The notes below the pieces were generated by a model, which was not told the origin of the DNA, searched no databases, and saw nothing but the letters and a program-made list of their open reading frames with translations. Below, piece after piece: positions 1 through 9,283 of a stretch of DNA of 64,000 nt. The stretch's first letter is position 1, and the number at the start of each line of letters is the position of its first letter. Source of the stretch: Pseudomonas sp. GOM6 (lineage in GTDB: Bacteria; Pseudomonadota; Gammaproteobacteria; Pseudomonadales; Pseudomonadaceae); NCBI RefSeq assembly GCF_029537485.1, contig NZ_JARPUS010000012.1, positions 83,277 to 147,276 of the forward strand. Direction: 5' to 3'. Made by a program: the position numbers and the translations under genes.

Positions 1-978
1 ATTCAGCCCCAGCTCGGCGGCCACCGCCAGGAACTCGGCTTCACCTTCGGGGCTGACGGCAATCAGCAGACCCCCGCTGGTCTGCGGGTCGCAGAGCAGG
101 TCGCGCTGCGCCTCGGAAATCGGCGCGATCTTCTCGCCGTAGCTGTCGAAGTTGCGCAGGGTGCCGCCGGGCACACAGCCCTCGGCGAGGTAATAGTCGA
201 CACCGGGCAGGCGCGGCACGGCGGCGTAGTCGAGCTGAGCCGTGAGGTTGGCACCGTCGGCCATTTCGACCAGATGGCCGAGCAGACCGAAGCCGGTGAC
301 ATCGGTCATCGCCCGCACACCGGCCAATTTGCCGAAACGACTGCCGGGCTTGTTCAGGGTGCACATCCAGTCGCGCGCCAGGCCCACGTCCTGCGCGCGC
401 AGCTTGGCCTTCTTCTCGGCGGTGGTGAGGATGCCGATGCCTAGCGGCTTGCTCAGGTACAGCTTGCAGCCGGCGCTGGCGGTGTCGTTGCGCTTCATGT
501 GCGTTTTCTGCACCACGCCGGTCACGGCCAGACCGAAGATCGGCTCCGGCGCGTCGATGGAATGGCCGCCTGCCAGCGGGATGCCGGCGGCGTCGCACAC
601 CGCGCGGCCGCCACGAATCACTTCACGCGCCACTTCCGGCGGCAGGACGTTGACCGGCCAGCCGAGGATGGCGATGGCCATCAGCGGGTCGCCACCCATG
701 GCGTAGATGTCGCTGATCGCGTTGGTCGCGGCGATACGGCCGAAATCGTAGGGATCGTCGACGATGGGCATAAAGAAGTCGGTGGTGGAGACCACGCCGC
801 GCTCGTCGTCGAGGGCATAAACCGCCGCGTCGTCTTTAGAAGCATTGCCGACCCAGAGTTTCGGGTCGAGGTTCTGCGCGCCGCTGCCGGCCAGGATCAC
901 CTCCAGCACCTTGGGAGAAATCTTGCAGCCGCAGCCGGCGCCGTGGCTGTACTGGGTCAAACGGATCGGCTCGCTCAT
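1..978 (-). CDS. selD: Selenide, water dikinase SelD (C-terminus cut by window edge)
   Basis: Makes selenophosphate from selenide and ATP, the selenium donor for selenocysteine and for tRNA selenation. Read leftwards from an ATG at 978, the N-terminus gives a SelD signature, [13 protein letters not shown]16 and K19 line up with the catalytic Cys17 and Lys20 of E. coli SelD. The frame stays open to base 1, giving 326 codons; the family is usually about 345 residues, so roughly 20 residues lie outside the window. The position corresponding to the sometimes-selenocysteine residue is an ordinary Cys codon. The gene is divergent from an ABC importer whose subfamily is associated with selenium, which fits a shared role. 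Identification is secure. Confidence 0.95.
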   Translation of the reverse strand, partial: MSEPIRLTQYSHGAGCGCKISPKVLEVILAGSGAQNLDPKLWVGNASKDDAAVYALDDERGVVSTTDFFMPIVDDPYDFGRIAATNAISDIYAMGGDPLMAIAILGWPVNVLPPEVAREVIRGGRAVCDAAGIPLAGGHSIDAPEPIFGLAVTGVVQKTHMKRNDTASAGCKLYLSKPLGIGILTTAEKKAKLRAQDVGLARDWMCTLNKPGSRFGKLAGVRAMTDVTGFGLLGHLVEMADGANLTAQLDYAAVPRLPGVDYYLAEGCVPGGTLRNFDSYGEKIAPISEAQRDLLCDPQTSGGLLIAVSPEGEAEFLAVAAELGLN

Positions 979-1049
979 TGCAGTCTCTTGGCAATTGCAC
1001 AAAACAGGCGGCGGATTCTAGCAAAGCTACTCTTTATGCTCGCCCCCCG

Positions 1050-1055
1050 TATAAT
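1050..1055 (+). promoter_or_regulatory. Candidate -10 box for the ABC importer operon
   Basis: A perfect TATAAT lies 80 bases before the ATG of the substrate-binding protein, in the selD/importer divergent gap. No good TTGACA-like -35 is visible at 16-18 bases, so the promoter may be activator dependent or the match may be chance. Confidence 0.35.
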
Positions 1056-1134
1056 CGCCCCCTCTCACCTCCATGCGCCGGCCGCCACGCGGGTCGACGC
1101 TGAACCTTTTCCGCTATTGAACCGGAGAATCTTC

Positions 1135-1986
1135 ATGCTCAAGCGTACCCTGGCGCTCGCCGCCGGCTTTGCCCTGTCCCTGTCCGCCACCCTGACCCAG
1201 GCCGCCGAGGTGCTGAAAGTCAGCGCCATCCCCGACGAGGCCCCCACCGAACTGCTGCGCAAGTTCAAGCCGCTGGGTGCCTACCTGGAGCAGGAACTGG
1301 GCATGAAAGTCGAGTTCGTCCCGGTCGCCGACTACCCGGCCGTGGTCGAGGCCCTGGCCACCGACCGCATCGACCTGGCCTGGCTGGGCGGTTTCACCTT
1401 CGTTCAGGTACGCCTGAAGACCGGCAATGCCATCCCGCTGGTACAGCGCGAGCAGGACGCCCAGTTCACCAGCAAGTTCATCACCGCCGACGCCAACGTG
1501 AAGTCGCTGGCCGACCTGAAAGGTAAGAGCTTCGCCTTCGGCTCGGTGTCCTCCACGTCCGGCAGCCTGATGCCGCGTTACTTCATGCTGCAGGACGGCA
1601 TCAAGCCGGAAGCCTTCTTCAGCCGCGTCGGCTACTCCGGCGCGCATGACGCCACCGCTGCCTGGGTGCAGGCCGGCAAGGTCGACGGCGGCGTGCTCAA
1701 CGCCAGCGTGTGGGACAAGCTGGTCGCCGCCGGCAAGGTCGACACCGCCAAGGTCAAGGTCTTCGCCACCACCCCGGCCTACTACGACTACAACTGGACC
1801 GTGCGCGGCACCCTCGATCCGGCCCTGACTGCCAAGATCAAGACCGCCTTCCTCGCCCTCGACCCGGCCAACCCGGAACACAAGGCGATCCTCGACCTGC
1901 AGGCCGCCTCGCGCTTCATCGAGACCCAACCCGAGAACTACAAGGGCATCGAGGACGCCGCCCGCGCCGCCGACCTGCTGAAATGA
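1135..1986 (+). CDS. PhnD-like ABC substrate-binding protein, putative selenium-oxyanion type
   Basis: Periplasmic binding protein of 283 residues with a Sec signal peptide (MLKRT start, hydrophobic core, probable cleavage after TQA at residue 23). The mature part has the PhnD-like fold pattern: [10 protein letters not shown] near the start, [11 protein letters not shown], and a GSVSSTSGS ligand loop typical of oxyanion binders. The subfamily found beside selD has been annotated as a putative selenate or selenium-compound transporter on context; that assignment is not proved by sequence. The start at 1135 is chosen because the signal peptide begins there and a GGAG lies just upstream; upstream extension would run across selD on the other strand. 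The stop overlaps the ATG of the ATPase gene (ATGA). Confidence 0.85.
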   Translation: MLKRTLALAAGFALSLSATLTQAAEVLKVSAIPDEAPTELLRKFKPLGAYLEQELGMKVEFVPVADYPAVVEALATDRIDLAWLGGFTFVQVRLKTGNAIPLVQREQDAQFTSKFITADANVKSLADLKGKSFAFGSVSSTSGSLMPRYFMLQDGIKPEAFFSRVGYSGAHDATAAWVQAGKVDGGVLNASVWDKLVAAGKVDTAKVKVFATTPAYYDYNWTVRGTLDPALTAKIKTAFLALDPANPEHKAILDLQAASRFIETQPENYKGIEDAARAADLLK

Positions 1987-2780
1987 GCCTGCGCCTGACC
2001 CAGGCGCAGCTGCAGCACGCTAACGGAGTCCACGCCCTGCGCGGCGTGGACCTGGCCATTGCCAGCGGCGAACGGGTCGCCATCATCGGCCCGTCCGGCG
2101 CGGGTAAATCCAGCCTGCTCAACCTGCTGGCAAGCGCCCTGCCACCCAGCGCCGGCAGTGTCGAACTGCTCGATGAGCAGCCCTGGCAACTCGGCGCCCG
2201 CGCCCGCCAACGCCTGCGCACGCGCATCGGTCTGATCCACCAGGCACCGCCGCTGCCGCCACGGCAACGGGTGGTCACCGCCGTACTGGCAGGCAAACTC
2301 GGTCAGTGGGGCCTGGGCAGGAGCCTGCTCAACCTGCTGCACCCCGTCGATATCCCCGGCGCCCGCACCGTGCTCGCCCACCTGGACCTGGCCGACAAGC
2401 TGTTCGCCCAGTGCCAGCAGCTTTCCGGCGGCCAGCTGCAGCGGGTCGGCATCGCCCGTGCGCTGTACCAGAACCCCGAGCTGCTGCTGGCCGACGAGCC
2501 GGTCTCGGCGATGGACCCGGTGCTGGCCGACCACACCCTCGCCGTACTGTGCCGGCATGCCGAAGCCAACCGGGTCACCCTGGTCGCCAGCCTGCATGCG
2601 GTGGATCTGGCCCTGGCGCACTTCCCGCGCATCGTCGGCGTGCGCAACGGGCAGATCGCCTTTGATCGCCCGGCCGGCGAGGTCGACCAGGCCCTGCTCG
2701 ATGCGCTGTACGCCAACGAGCAGTTGGTCTCGCCACAAGCGCCAACCGTGTCCCTGACGTTGCAGATTCCGCGATGCTGA
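1983..2780 (+). CDS. PhnC-like ABC transporter ATPase
   Basis: Cytoplasmic ATPase of 265 residues that powers the importer. Walker A is GPSGAGKSS at about residues 36-44, the Q-loop is [11 protein letters not shown], the signature LSGGQLQR is near residue 147, Walker B LLLADEP is near 166, and an H-switch follows in SLHAVD. It starts at an ATG overlapping the TGA of the binding-protein gene, so the two are translationally coupled. The two permease genes follow only after a 234-base gap filled with REP palindromes, which is odd for one operon and probably lowers downstream expression. Substrate is inferred from the neighbours only. Confidence 0.9.
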   Translation: MSLRLTQAQLQHANGVHALRGVDLAIASGERVAIIGPSGAGKSSLLNLLASALPPSAGSVELLDEQPWQLGARARQRLRTRIGLIHQAPPLPPRQRVVTAVLAGKLGQWGLGRSLLNLLHPVDIPGARTVLAHLDLADKLFAQCQQLSGGQLQRVGIARALYQNPELLLADEPVSAMDPVLADHTLAVLCRHAEANRVTLVASLHAVDLALAHFPRIVGVRNGQIAFDRPAGEVDQALLDALYANEQLVSPQAPTVSLTLQIPRC

Positions 2781-2803
2781 ACACAATGCTGCAGATGTCG
2801 CTT

Positions 2804-2896
2804 GTAGGAGGGGCTGAGCGGCACTACGTCTTGGCCGCGACGTTTTTGCGCTGCCTGGGTCGCGGCCTCGACGGAGTGCCGCCCAACCCCTCCTAC
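2804..2896. repeat. REP-type palindromic element, first copy
   Basis: A long imperfect inverted repeat: GTAGGAGGGG near its left edge pairs with CCCCTCCTAC at its right edge, and GCGGCACT pairs with AGTGCCGC inside. It lies between the ATPase and first permease genes of the importer. Pseudomonas REP arrays of this kind are extragenic and form strong hairpins in RNA. Confidence 0.75.
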
Positions 2897-2915
2897 TCAG
2901 GTAGAACCGAGTCTG

Positions 2916-2993
2916 GTGGGAGCGGCTTTAGCCGCGATTGGCGCAACGTAAGAGCATCGCGGCTAAAGCGGAGTGCCGCCCAGCCTCTCCCAC
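2916..2993. repeat. REP-type palindromic element, second copy
   Basis: Begins with the classic Pseudomonas REP core GTGGGAGCGGCTTTAGCCGC and ends with an inverted, slightly degenerate copy (CGCGGCTAAAGCGGAGTGC...CTCTCCCAC). With the preceding element it forms a back-to-back pair inside the importer operon. Confidence 0.85.
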
Positions 2994-3014
2994 GACACAC
3001 CCCGAGGCAGCCGC

Positions 3015-3842
3015 ATGCTGCAGCGTGACCGCCGCGACCCCGCCGCCCTGCCCCGCCTGCTGCTGACCCTGCTGGCCGTGGCCCTGCTGTGGCCGGGCAT
3101 CCAGCTCAGCGAGCTGGACCTCGGCGTGCTGCTGGCCAGTGACAGCCAGAGCGAGATGGGCCGCTTCGTCGCCGGTTTCTGGCCCCCGGCGCACAACGCC
3201 GAGTTCCTCGACCTGCTGCTGCAGGCCACCCTGCAGACCCTGGCCATCGCCACCGCCGGCATGGCCCTGGCGCTGCTGATCGCGGTACCGGCGGCGTTGC
3301 TCGCCAGCCGCGCACTGTCGCTGACCGCCGCTTCGCGCGGTGGTCGGCCGAGCGCCCTCGGCCAGGCCCTGCGCTGGCCGGTGCGGGCCTTGCTGATTTT
3401 CCTGCGCAGCGTGCCGGAGATCGTCTGGGCCTTGCTGTTCGTGCGTGCCGTCGGCCTCGGTCCCACCGCCGGGGTGCTGGCCATCGCCATCACCTACGCC
3501 GGCATGCTCGGCAAGGTCTATGCGGAAATCTTCGAGTCGGTAGACCAGCGCCCCATGCACGCCCTGCTGCAGGGTGGCAGCGGCCGTCTGGCTGCGTTTG
3601 TCTACGGCATCCTGCCGAATGCCGCCGCCGAACTGACCTCCTACACCGTGTACCGCTGGGAATGCGCCATTCGTGCTTCGGTGGTGATGGGCTTTGTCGG
3701 CGCCGGTGGCCTTGGCCAGCAGATCGACCTGTCGCTGCGCATGTTCGCCGGCGGCGAGGTGGCCAGCATGCTGCTGACCTTCCTGATTCTGGTACTGCTG
3801 GCCGACGGCCTGAGCCGCCTGCTGCGCGGGAGGCTGGCATGA
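3015..3842 (+). CDS. PhnE-like ABC permease, first subunit
   Basis: Inner-membrane permease of 275 residues with about six hydrophobic segments. The EAA-type loop that docks the ATPase reads around EIFESVDQRP...LLQGGSGRLAAFVYGILP, and GFVGAGGLGQQ follows, as in phosphonate-type permeases. The start at 3015 (MLQRDRR) is preferred over a start at 2973, which would place part of the REP element in the coding region; GAGG lies upstream at a usable distance. Its TGA overlaps the ATG of the second permease gene, so the pair probably forms a heterodimeric channel. Confidence 0.88.
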   Translation: MLQRDRRDPAALPRLLLTLLAVALLWPGIQLSELDLGVLLASDSQSEMGRFVAGFWPPAHNAEFLDLLLQATLQTLAIATAGMALALLIAVPAALLASRALSLTAASRGGRPSALGQALRWPVRALLIFLRSVPEIVWALLFVRAVGLGPTAGVLAIAITYAGMLGKVYAEIFESVDQRPMHALLQGGSGRLAAFVYGILPNAAAELTSYTVYRWECAIRASVVMGFVGAGGLGQQIDLSLRMFAGGEVASMLLTFLILVLLADGLSRLLRGRLA

Positions 3843-4606
3843 ACCGGCTACTCAACCTGGCGCTGCTCGCCGCCATTCTCGTCGCGATCATCGCCTCTTT
3901 CGCCTACCTGGGCCTGGACCTGGGCGCGCTGTTCGGCCGCGACAGCCTCGGCCATATGGGCGCCTACGCCGCGCGCTTCCTGCAGCCTGACCTGAGCGCC
4001 GCACACCTGCAGGCCATCGGCCGCGGCGCCCTGGAAACCCTGGCCATGTCGGCCTTGGGCACCCTGCTGGCAGCCATCTTCGGCCTGCTGCTGGCGCTGC
4101 CGGCGGCCGGGCGCTTTGGTTGGCCGCTGCAGGGCCTGGCACGCCTGCTGCTCAATGGTTTGCGGGCGATTCCCGAACTGGTGTGGGCGGCGCTGATGGT
4201 GCTGGCCGCCGGCCTCGGCCCGAACGCCGGCACCCTGGCCCTGGCCCTGCACACGGCTGGCGTGCTCGGGCGGCTGTTCGCCGAAGCGCTGGAGAACACG
4301 CCGAAGGAGCCCGCCGAAGCCATCCGCCTGCAGGGCGGCAGTCAGGTCGCCGCCTTCTGTTACGGCACCCTGCCCAACCTGTTCCCGCAGCTGCTGGCCT
4401 ACAGCCTGTACCGCTGGGAGAACAATATCCGCATGGCCAGCGTGCTCGGCTTCGTCGGCGCCGGCGGCCTTGGGCAGATGCTCTACGTTAGCCTCAGTCT
4501 GTTCCAGGAGGCCCAGGCCAGCACGGTGATCCTGGCCATGCTGGCCCTGGTGTTCGCGGTCGATGCCTTGAGTGGCTGGACGCGCCAACGCTGGGTGCGC
4601 GCCTGA
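3839..4606 (+). CDS. PhnE-like ABC permease, second subunit
   Basis: Inner-membrane permease of 255 residues, homologous in layout to its upstream neighbour: RAIPELVWAALMV, an EAA-type loop (FAEALENTPKEPAEAIRLQGGS), then NNIRMASVLGFVGAGGLGQM. It begins at an ATG that overlaps the previous stop by four bases. Last gene of the importer operon. The next gene starts 102 bases on and belongs to aromatic biosynthesis. Family assignment is secure; substrate is inferred from the selD neighbourhood. Confidence 0.9.
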   Translation: MNRLLNLALLAAILVAIIASFAYLGLDLGALFGRDSLGHMGAYAARFLQPDLSAAHLQAIGRGALETLAMSALGTLLAAIFGLLLALPAAGRFGWPLQGLARLLLNGLRAIPELVWAALMVLAAGLGPNAGTLALALHTAGVLGRLFAEALENTPKEPAEAIRLQGGSQVAAFCYGTLPNLFPQLLAYSLYRWENNIRMASVLGFVGAGGLGQMLYVSLSLFQEAQASTVILAMLALVFAVDALSGWTRQRWVRA

Positions 4607-4708
4607 GCGCATCATTCGCCGGCTCTATCGCGCTTATCGGCTGACCGGCCAGGGCTTGCGGGGTTACCATGCCCGTCCGCATGAACTAGCCGATAGCCGA
4701 GAAGCCTG

Positions 4709-6052
4709 ATGTCCGCCTGGAGCCCCGAGAGCTGGAGAAGCAAGCCCATCCAGCAGCAACCCGAATACCCCGACGCCGCCCACCTCGCCCGCGTGGAGCA
4801 GACCCTGGCCGGCTACCCGCCACTGGTGTTCGCCGGCGAGGCCCGCGAGCTGCGCCGCCAGTTCGCCGAGGTCACCCAGGGCCGCGCCTTCCTGCTGCAG
4901 GGCGGCGACTGCGCCGAGAGCTTCGCCGAGTTCAGCGCGGCGAAAATCCGCGACACCTTCAAAGTGATGTTACAGATGGCCATTGTCATGACCTTCGCCG
5001 CCGGCTGCCCGGTGGTGAAAGTCGGGCGCATGGCCGGGCAGTTCGCCAAGCCGCGCTCCTCCGGTAGCGAAACCATCGACGGCGTGACCCTACCGGCCTA
5101 CCGCGGCGATATCGTCAACGGCATCGGCTTCGACGCCGCCAGCCGCGTGCCGGACCCGAATCGTCTGCTGCAGGCCTACAACCAGGCGACCGCCAGCCTC
5201 AACCTGCTGCGCGCCTTCGCCCAGGGCGGTTTCGCCGATGTGCACCAGGTGCACCAGTGGAACCTGGACTTCATCGCCAACTCGGCCCTCTCCGAGAAGT
5301 ACCACCAGCTGGCCAACCGCATCGACGAGACCCTCGCCTTCATGCGCGCAGTCGGTATGGACAGCGCACCGCAGCTGCGCGAAGTCAGCTTCTTCACCGC
5401 CCACGAGGCGCTGCTGCTGGGCTACGAGCAAGCCTTCGTGCGCCAGGACAGCCTCACCGGGCGCTGGTACGACTGCTCCGCGCACATGCTGTGGGTCGGC
5501 GACCGTACCCGCCAGCTGGACGGCGCCCACGTCGAGTTCATGCGCGGCATCGAGAACCCCATCGGGGTCAAGGTCGGCCCGAGCATGGACCCGGACGAGC
5601 TGATTCGCCTGATCGACATCCTCAACCCGGACAACGACCCTGGGCGCCTGAACCTGATCGTGCGCATGGGCGCCGACAAGGTCGAAGCGCACTTCCCGCG
5701 CCTGCTGCGCAAGGTGAAGGAGGAAGGCCGCCAGGTGCTGTGGAGCTCCGACCCCATGCACGGCAACACCATCAAGGCCAGCAGCGGCTACAAGACCCGC
5801 GACTTCGCGCAGATCCTCTCGGAGGTGAAGCAGTTCTTCCAGGTGCATCGCGCCGAGGGCACGGTGGCCGGCGGCATCCATATCGAGATGACCGGGCAGA
5901 ACGTTACCGAGTGCATCGGCGGTTCGCGGCCGATCACCGAGGACGGCCTGTCGGACCGCTACCATACCCACTGCGACCCACGGATGAACGCGGACCAGTC
6001 GCTGGAGCTGGCCTTCATGATCGCCGAGACGCTGAAACAGGCGCGCGGCTGA
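4709..6052 (+). CDS. Class II 3-deoxy-7-phosphoheptulonate (DAHP) synthase
   Basis: Condenses phosphoenolpyruvate and erythrose 4-phosphate, the first step of the shikimate pathway. At 447 residues it is the length of plant-type class II enzymes. Visible motifs are [11 protein letters not shown] (C68 is the expected metal-ligand Cys), [34 protein letters not shown] and [18 protein letters not shown]. The start at 4709 gives the usual [10 protein letters not shown]-terminus. It could serve general aromatic synthesis or feed a secondary pathway as PhzC does; no phenazine genes are nearby, so the general role is likelier. Confidence 0.93.
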   Translation: MSAWSPESWRSKPIQQQPEYPDAAHLARVEQTLAGYPPLVFAGEARELRRQFAEVTQGRAFLLQGGDCAESFAEFSAAKIRDTFKVMLQMAIVMTFAAGCPVVKVGRMAGQFAKPRSSGSETIDGVTLPAYRGDIVNGIGFDAASRVPDPNRLLQAYNQATASLNLLRAFAQGGFADVHQVHQWNLDFIANSALSEKYHQLANRIDETLAFMRAVGMDSAPQLREVSFFTAHEALLLGYEQAFVRQDSLTGRWYDCSAHMLWVGDRTRQLDGAHVEFMRGIENPIGVKVGPSMDPDELIRLIDILNPDNDPGRLNLIVRMGADKVEAHFPRLLRKVKEEGRQVLWSSDPMHGNTIKASSGYKTRDFAQILSEVKQFFQVHRAEGTVAGGIHIEMTGQNVTECIGGSRPITEDGLSDRYHTHCDPRMNADQSLELAFMIAETLKQARG

Positions 6053-6059
6053 AGCGCAC

Positions 6060-6085
6060 ACGGGGCCCAATGGCCCCGTAGTCTT
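6060..6085 (+). terminator. Candidate terminator after DAHP synthase
   Basis: An eight-base stem ACGGGGCC/GGCCCCGT with a four-base loop (CAAT) follows the DAHP synthase stop by seven bases. The run after it (AGTCTTATC) is only weakly T-rich, so it may attenuate rather than stop transcription. Confidence 0.5.
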
Positions 6086-6107
6086 ATCTCCAGGCAAGGA
6101 GCAACGC

Positions 6108-6413
6108 GTGATTACCTGTTACCTCAAGTACGTTATCGATCCCTACAAGCTCAAGGAATTCGAGCACTACGGCAAACGGTGGATTCCGCTGGTGGAGAAG
6201 TTCGGCGGCCAGCATCACGGCTACTTCCTGCCATCGGAGGGCGCCAACAACATCGCCCTGGCCCTGTTCAGCTTCCCCAGCCTGGCCGAGTACGAACGCT
6301 ACCGGCAACAGTCGATGACAGACGCCGAATGCCAGGCCGCCTTCCGCTATGCCGAAGAGACCCGCTGCATCCTCAGCTACGAACGCTCGTTCTTGCGCCC
6401 GGTCTTCGGTTAA
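6108..6413 (+). CDS. NIPSNAP-family small protein
   Basis: A 101-residue protein starting at GTG, with AAGGA eight bases upstream. The pattern ITCYLKYVIDPYKLKEFEHY, then W.PLVEKFGG, then a repeated ferredoxin-like half ending in RSFLRPVFG, is that of NIPSNAP/dimeric alpha-beta barrel proteins. Many members act in small-molecule catabolism or stress, but function is not defined. It follows the DAHP synthase on the same strand after a hairpin, so co-transcription is possible only by read-through. No signal peptide or membrane segment. Confidence 0.8.
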   Translation: MITCYLKYVIDPYKLKEFEHYGKRWIPLVEKFGGQHHGYFLPSEGANNIALALFSFPSLAEYERYRQQSMTDAECQAAFRYAEETRCILSYERSFLRPVFG

Positions 6414-6523
6414 GCCTTGCGCAGCCTCAAGGGCTAGCACCCCTCCAGCCTCTGGGTATCAGGGCCAGCACCGCGCGGGTTCCTGTCTAGACTTCCCCGA
6501 TAAACCACTCGGGGGGATTCACG

Positions 6524-7333
6524 ATGAAATACCTGTATTCGTCATGCCTTGGCCTGAGCCTGTCCCTGGCAACCGGTGTTGTACACGCAGCTGATGAGCC
6601 ATCGGCCGACGAGCTGGCCAAGCAACTGGCCAACCCCATCGCCTCGCTGATCAGCGTGCCGCTGCAATACAACTACGACGAGAACATCGGCCCGGATGAC
6701 AAGGGCAGCCGCCACACCACCAACCTCCAGCCAGTCGCGCCCTTCAGCCTCAATGAGGACTGGAACCTGATCTCGCGCACCATCCTGCCGCTGATCGATC
6801 AGACCGACATCGCCCCCGGCACCGGCAATCAAACGGGCACCGGCGATGTGGTGCAGAGCCTGTTCTTCTCGCCCAAGGAACCGAGCGAATCCGGCTGGAT
6901 CTGGGGCGTAGGTCCGGTGTTCCTGCTGCCGACGGCCTCCGATGACCTGTTGGGCAGTGACCAATGGGGCATGGGGCCTACCGCCGTCGCCTTGAAGCAG
7001 TCCGGCGCCTGGACCTATGGCGCATTGGTCAACCACATCGAGCACGTCACCACCGACCAAGGCCATGCCGATGTCAGCGCCACCTTCCTGCAGCCCTTTT
7101 TGGTCTACGGTCTGCCCGGCGGCATCACCATCGGGCTGAACTCGGAAAGCACCTACGACTGGGAAGGCGAGGAAGCGGCCGTGCCCATCAACCTGCAGAT
7201 GAACAAGGTCAGCAAGATCGGCAAACAGATGATTCAGTTCGGCGGCGGCGTGCGCTACTGGGCGGAAAGTACCGACGCCGGGCCGGAAGGCTGGGGCGCG
7301 CGGCTCAACTTCGTCCTGCTGTTCCCGAAGTGA
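6524..7333 (+). CDS. Outer-membrane-type protein of the phenol_MetA_deg kind
   Basis: A 269-residue exported protein. A signal peptide is clear (MKYLYSS, hydrophobic stretch, cleavage near VHA at about residue 22). The mature protein has alternating aromatic and polar strands, for example ISVPLQYNYDENIG, WIWGVGPVFLLPTAS and GGGVRYWAES, and ends in an aromatic-containing strand (LNFVLLFPK), as in small outer-membrane beta-barrels. The layout matches proteins annotated as neuromedin U-like or MetA-pathway transporters, whose true roles are unknown. It stands alone, with a G-rich ribosome site before the ATG. Confidence 0.65.
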   Translation: MKYLYSSCLGLSLSLATGVVHAADEPSADELAKQLANPIASLISVPLQYNYDENIGPDDKGSRHTTNLQPVAPFSLNEDWNLISRTILPLIDQTDIAPGTGNQTGTGDVVQSLFFSPKEPSESGWIWGVGPVFLLPTASDDLLGSDQWGMGPTAVALKQSGAWTYGALVNHIEHVTTDQGHADVSATFLQPFLVYGLPGGITIGLNSESTYDWEGEEAAVPINLQMNKVSKIGKQMIQFGGGVRYWAESTDAGPEGWGARLNFVLLFPK

Positions 7334-7500
7334 CCGCTGCAGACGCCAAGTGGATCCTCAGCCGGAAAAGGCTGATATAAATCTGCAAAACAACCTTCGC
7401 TGGGCTGCACAGAGAATTCACATGTTTATTTATTCGATAAATATCGGCAAACTCTTGTGCGAGAGGTAGAATCGCCCCACCCGCATCAGGAGTTGGCAAC

Positions 7501-9210
7501 ATGATCGAAGTCACCGAAGTCTCCATTGCTGAATTGCGCGCCGCGCTGGAATCCGGCCGCACCACGGCAGTTGAACTGGTACAGGCCTACCTCGCCCGTA
7601 TCGATGCCTACGATGGCCCAGACACGCCCACCCGCCTCAATGCCGTCGTCGTGCGCAACCCCGACGCCCTCGCCGAAGCCCAGGCCTCCGATGCCCGCCG
7701 TGCCAGTGGTAAAACGCTCGGCCCACTGGACGGCATCCCCTACACCGCCAAGGACAGCTACCTGGTCAAAGGCCTGACCGCCGCCTCCGGCAGCCCGGCG
7801 TTCAAGGATCTGGTCGCCCAACGCGACGCTTTTACCGTTGAGCGCCTGCGCGCCGCCGGCGCCATTTGCCTGGGCAAGACCAACATGCCGCCCATGGCCA
7901 ACGGCGGCATGCAGCGCGGCGTGTATGGCCGTGCCGAGAGCCCCTACAACGCCGCCTACCTGACCGCACCCTTCGCCTCCGGTTCGTCCAACGGCGCCGG
8001 CACCGCGACCGCCGCCAGCTTCGCCGCCTTTGGCCTGGCCGAAGAGACCTGGTCCAGCGGACGCGGCCCGGCCTCGAACAACGGCCTGTGCGCCTACACC
8101 CCGTCGCGCGGAGTGATCTCGGTGCGCGGCAACTGGCCGCTAACGCCGACCATGGACGTGGTGGTGCCCTACGCGCGCACCATGGCCGACCTTCTGGAAG
8201 TGCTGGAGGCCGTAGTCGCCGACGACCCGGATACTCGCGGCGACCTGTGGCGTCTGCAGCCATGGGTACCGATTCCCAAGGCCTCGGAAGTACGTCCGGC
8301 GTCCTATCTGGATCTCGCTGCGCAGGCGGACGCCCTCAAGGGCAAGCGCCTGGGTGTACCACGCATGTTCATCAATAAGGATGAACTGGCCGGCACCAGC
8401 GACAACCCTGGTATCGGCGGTCCCACCGGTCAGCGCATCCACACCCGCGCCGCGGTGATCGATCTCTGGGAAGCCGCACGCCAGGCCCTGGAAGCGGCCG
8501 GCGCCGAAGTGATCGAAGTGGATTTCCCGCTGGTGTCCAACTGTGAGGGCGACCGCCCCGGCGCACCGACCGTGTTCAACCGCGGCATCGTCACCCCGGA
8601 ATTCCTACACGACGAGCTATGGGAACTGTCCGGCTGGGCCTTCGACGACTTCCTGCGCGCCAACGGCGATCCCAAGTTGAACCGACTGGCGGACGTCGAT
8701 GGCCCGCAGATCTTCCCGCACGACCCGGGCACCCTGCCCAACCGCGAGGGCGACCTGGCCGCCGGCATGGACGAATACGTCAACATGGCCAAGCGCGGCA
8801 TCAAGAGCTGGGAGCAGATCGCTACCCTGCCGGACGGCCTGCGTGGGCTGGAAAAAACCCGCAAGCTCGACCTGGAAGACTGGATGGACGCGCTCAAGCT
8901 CGACGCCGTGCTGTTCCCCACCGTCGCCGACGTCGGCCCGGCGGATGCCGATATCAATCCGGCTTCGGCCGACATTGCCTGGAGCAACGGCGTCTGGGTC
9001 GCCAACGGCAACCTGGCCATCCGTCACCTGGGCGTGCCCACCGTCACCGTGCCCATGGGCGTGATGGCCGATATAGGCATGCCGGTCGGCCTGACCTTCG
9101 CCAGCCGCGCCTACGACGACAACAACCTGCTACGCCTCGCCTCGGCCTATGAAGCGACTGGCAGCAAGCGTCTGGTCCCGCCGCGCACCCCGCCGCTGCC
9201 ACGCGGCTGA
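7501..9210 (+). CDS. Amidase-signature family hydrolase
   Basis: A 569-residue cytoplasmic amidase. The Ser-cisSer-Lys triad can be placed by spacing against fatty acid amide hydrolase: K84 in YTAKDSY, S162 in ASGSSNGAG, and nucleophile S186 in EETWSSGRGP. The glycine-rich core is less canonical than GGSSGGS and the TGGS motif is replaced by WSSG, so this is a divergent branch whose substrate cannot be predicted. Length is above the 450-500 typical for the family; the extra residues lie mainly in the central and C-terminal parts. AGGAG lies eight bases before the ATG. A clear terminator follows. Confidence 0.88.
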   Translation: MIEVTEVSIAELRAALESGRTTAVELVQAYLARIDAYDGPDTPTRLNAVVVRNPDALAEAQASDARRASGKTLGPLDGIPYTAKDSYLVKGLTAASGSPAFKDLVAQRDAFTVERLRAAGAICLGKTNMPPMANGGMQRGVYGRAESPYNAAYLTAPFASGSSNGAGTATAASFAAFGLAEETWSSGRGPASNNGLCAYTPSRGVISVRGNWPLTPTMDVVVPYARTMADLLEVLEAVVADDPDTRGDLWRLQPWVPIPKASEVRPASYLDLAAQADALKGKRLGVPRMFINKDELAGTSDNPGIGGPTGQRIHTRAAVIDLWEAARQALEAAGAEVIEVDFPLVSNCEGDRPGAPTVFNRGIVTPEFLHDELWELSGWAFDDFLRANGDPKLNRLADVDGPQIFPHDPGTLPNREGDLAAGMDEYVNMAKRGIKSWEQIATLPDGLRGLEKTRKLDLEDWMDALKLDAVLFPTVADVGPADADINPASADIAWSNGVWVANGNLAIRHLGVPTVTVPMGVMADIGMPVGLTFASRAYDDNNLLRLASAYEATGSKRLVPPRTPPLPRG

Positions 9211-9221
9211 GGTTCGGCACC

Positions 9222-9260
9222 GACGGGGCTGGCACGGATGTGTCAGCCCCGTCTTGTTTT
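9222..9260 (+). terminator. Rho-independent terminator of the amidase gene
   Basis: A ten-base perfect stem GACGGGGCTG/CAGCCCCGTC around a 12-base loop is followed by TTGTTTT. It lies 12 bases after the amidase stop and just before the converging arsJ gene, so it may also affect arsJ from the other side. Confidence 0.85.
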
Positions 9261-9283
9261 AGGCACCTGGCAAAGCGGGATAT

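Noticed and set aside
499..1134. Upstream extension of the substrate-binding protein to 495 codons
   Set aside because: The extension lies across selD on the other strand; the signal peptide at 1135 marks the true start.
2774..3028. An 84-codon frame between importer ATPase and permease
   Set aside because: It is made of REP palindromes and has no protein-like features.
8430..9027. Long minus-strand frames under the amidase gene
   Set aside because: Shadow frames with Ser/Arg-rich composition; the plus-strand amidase keeps its whole catalytic triad.
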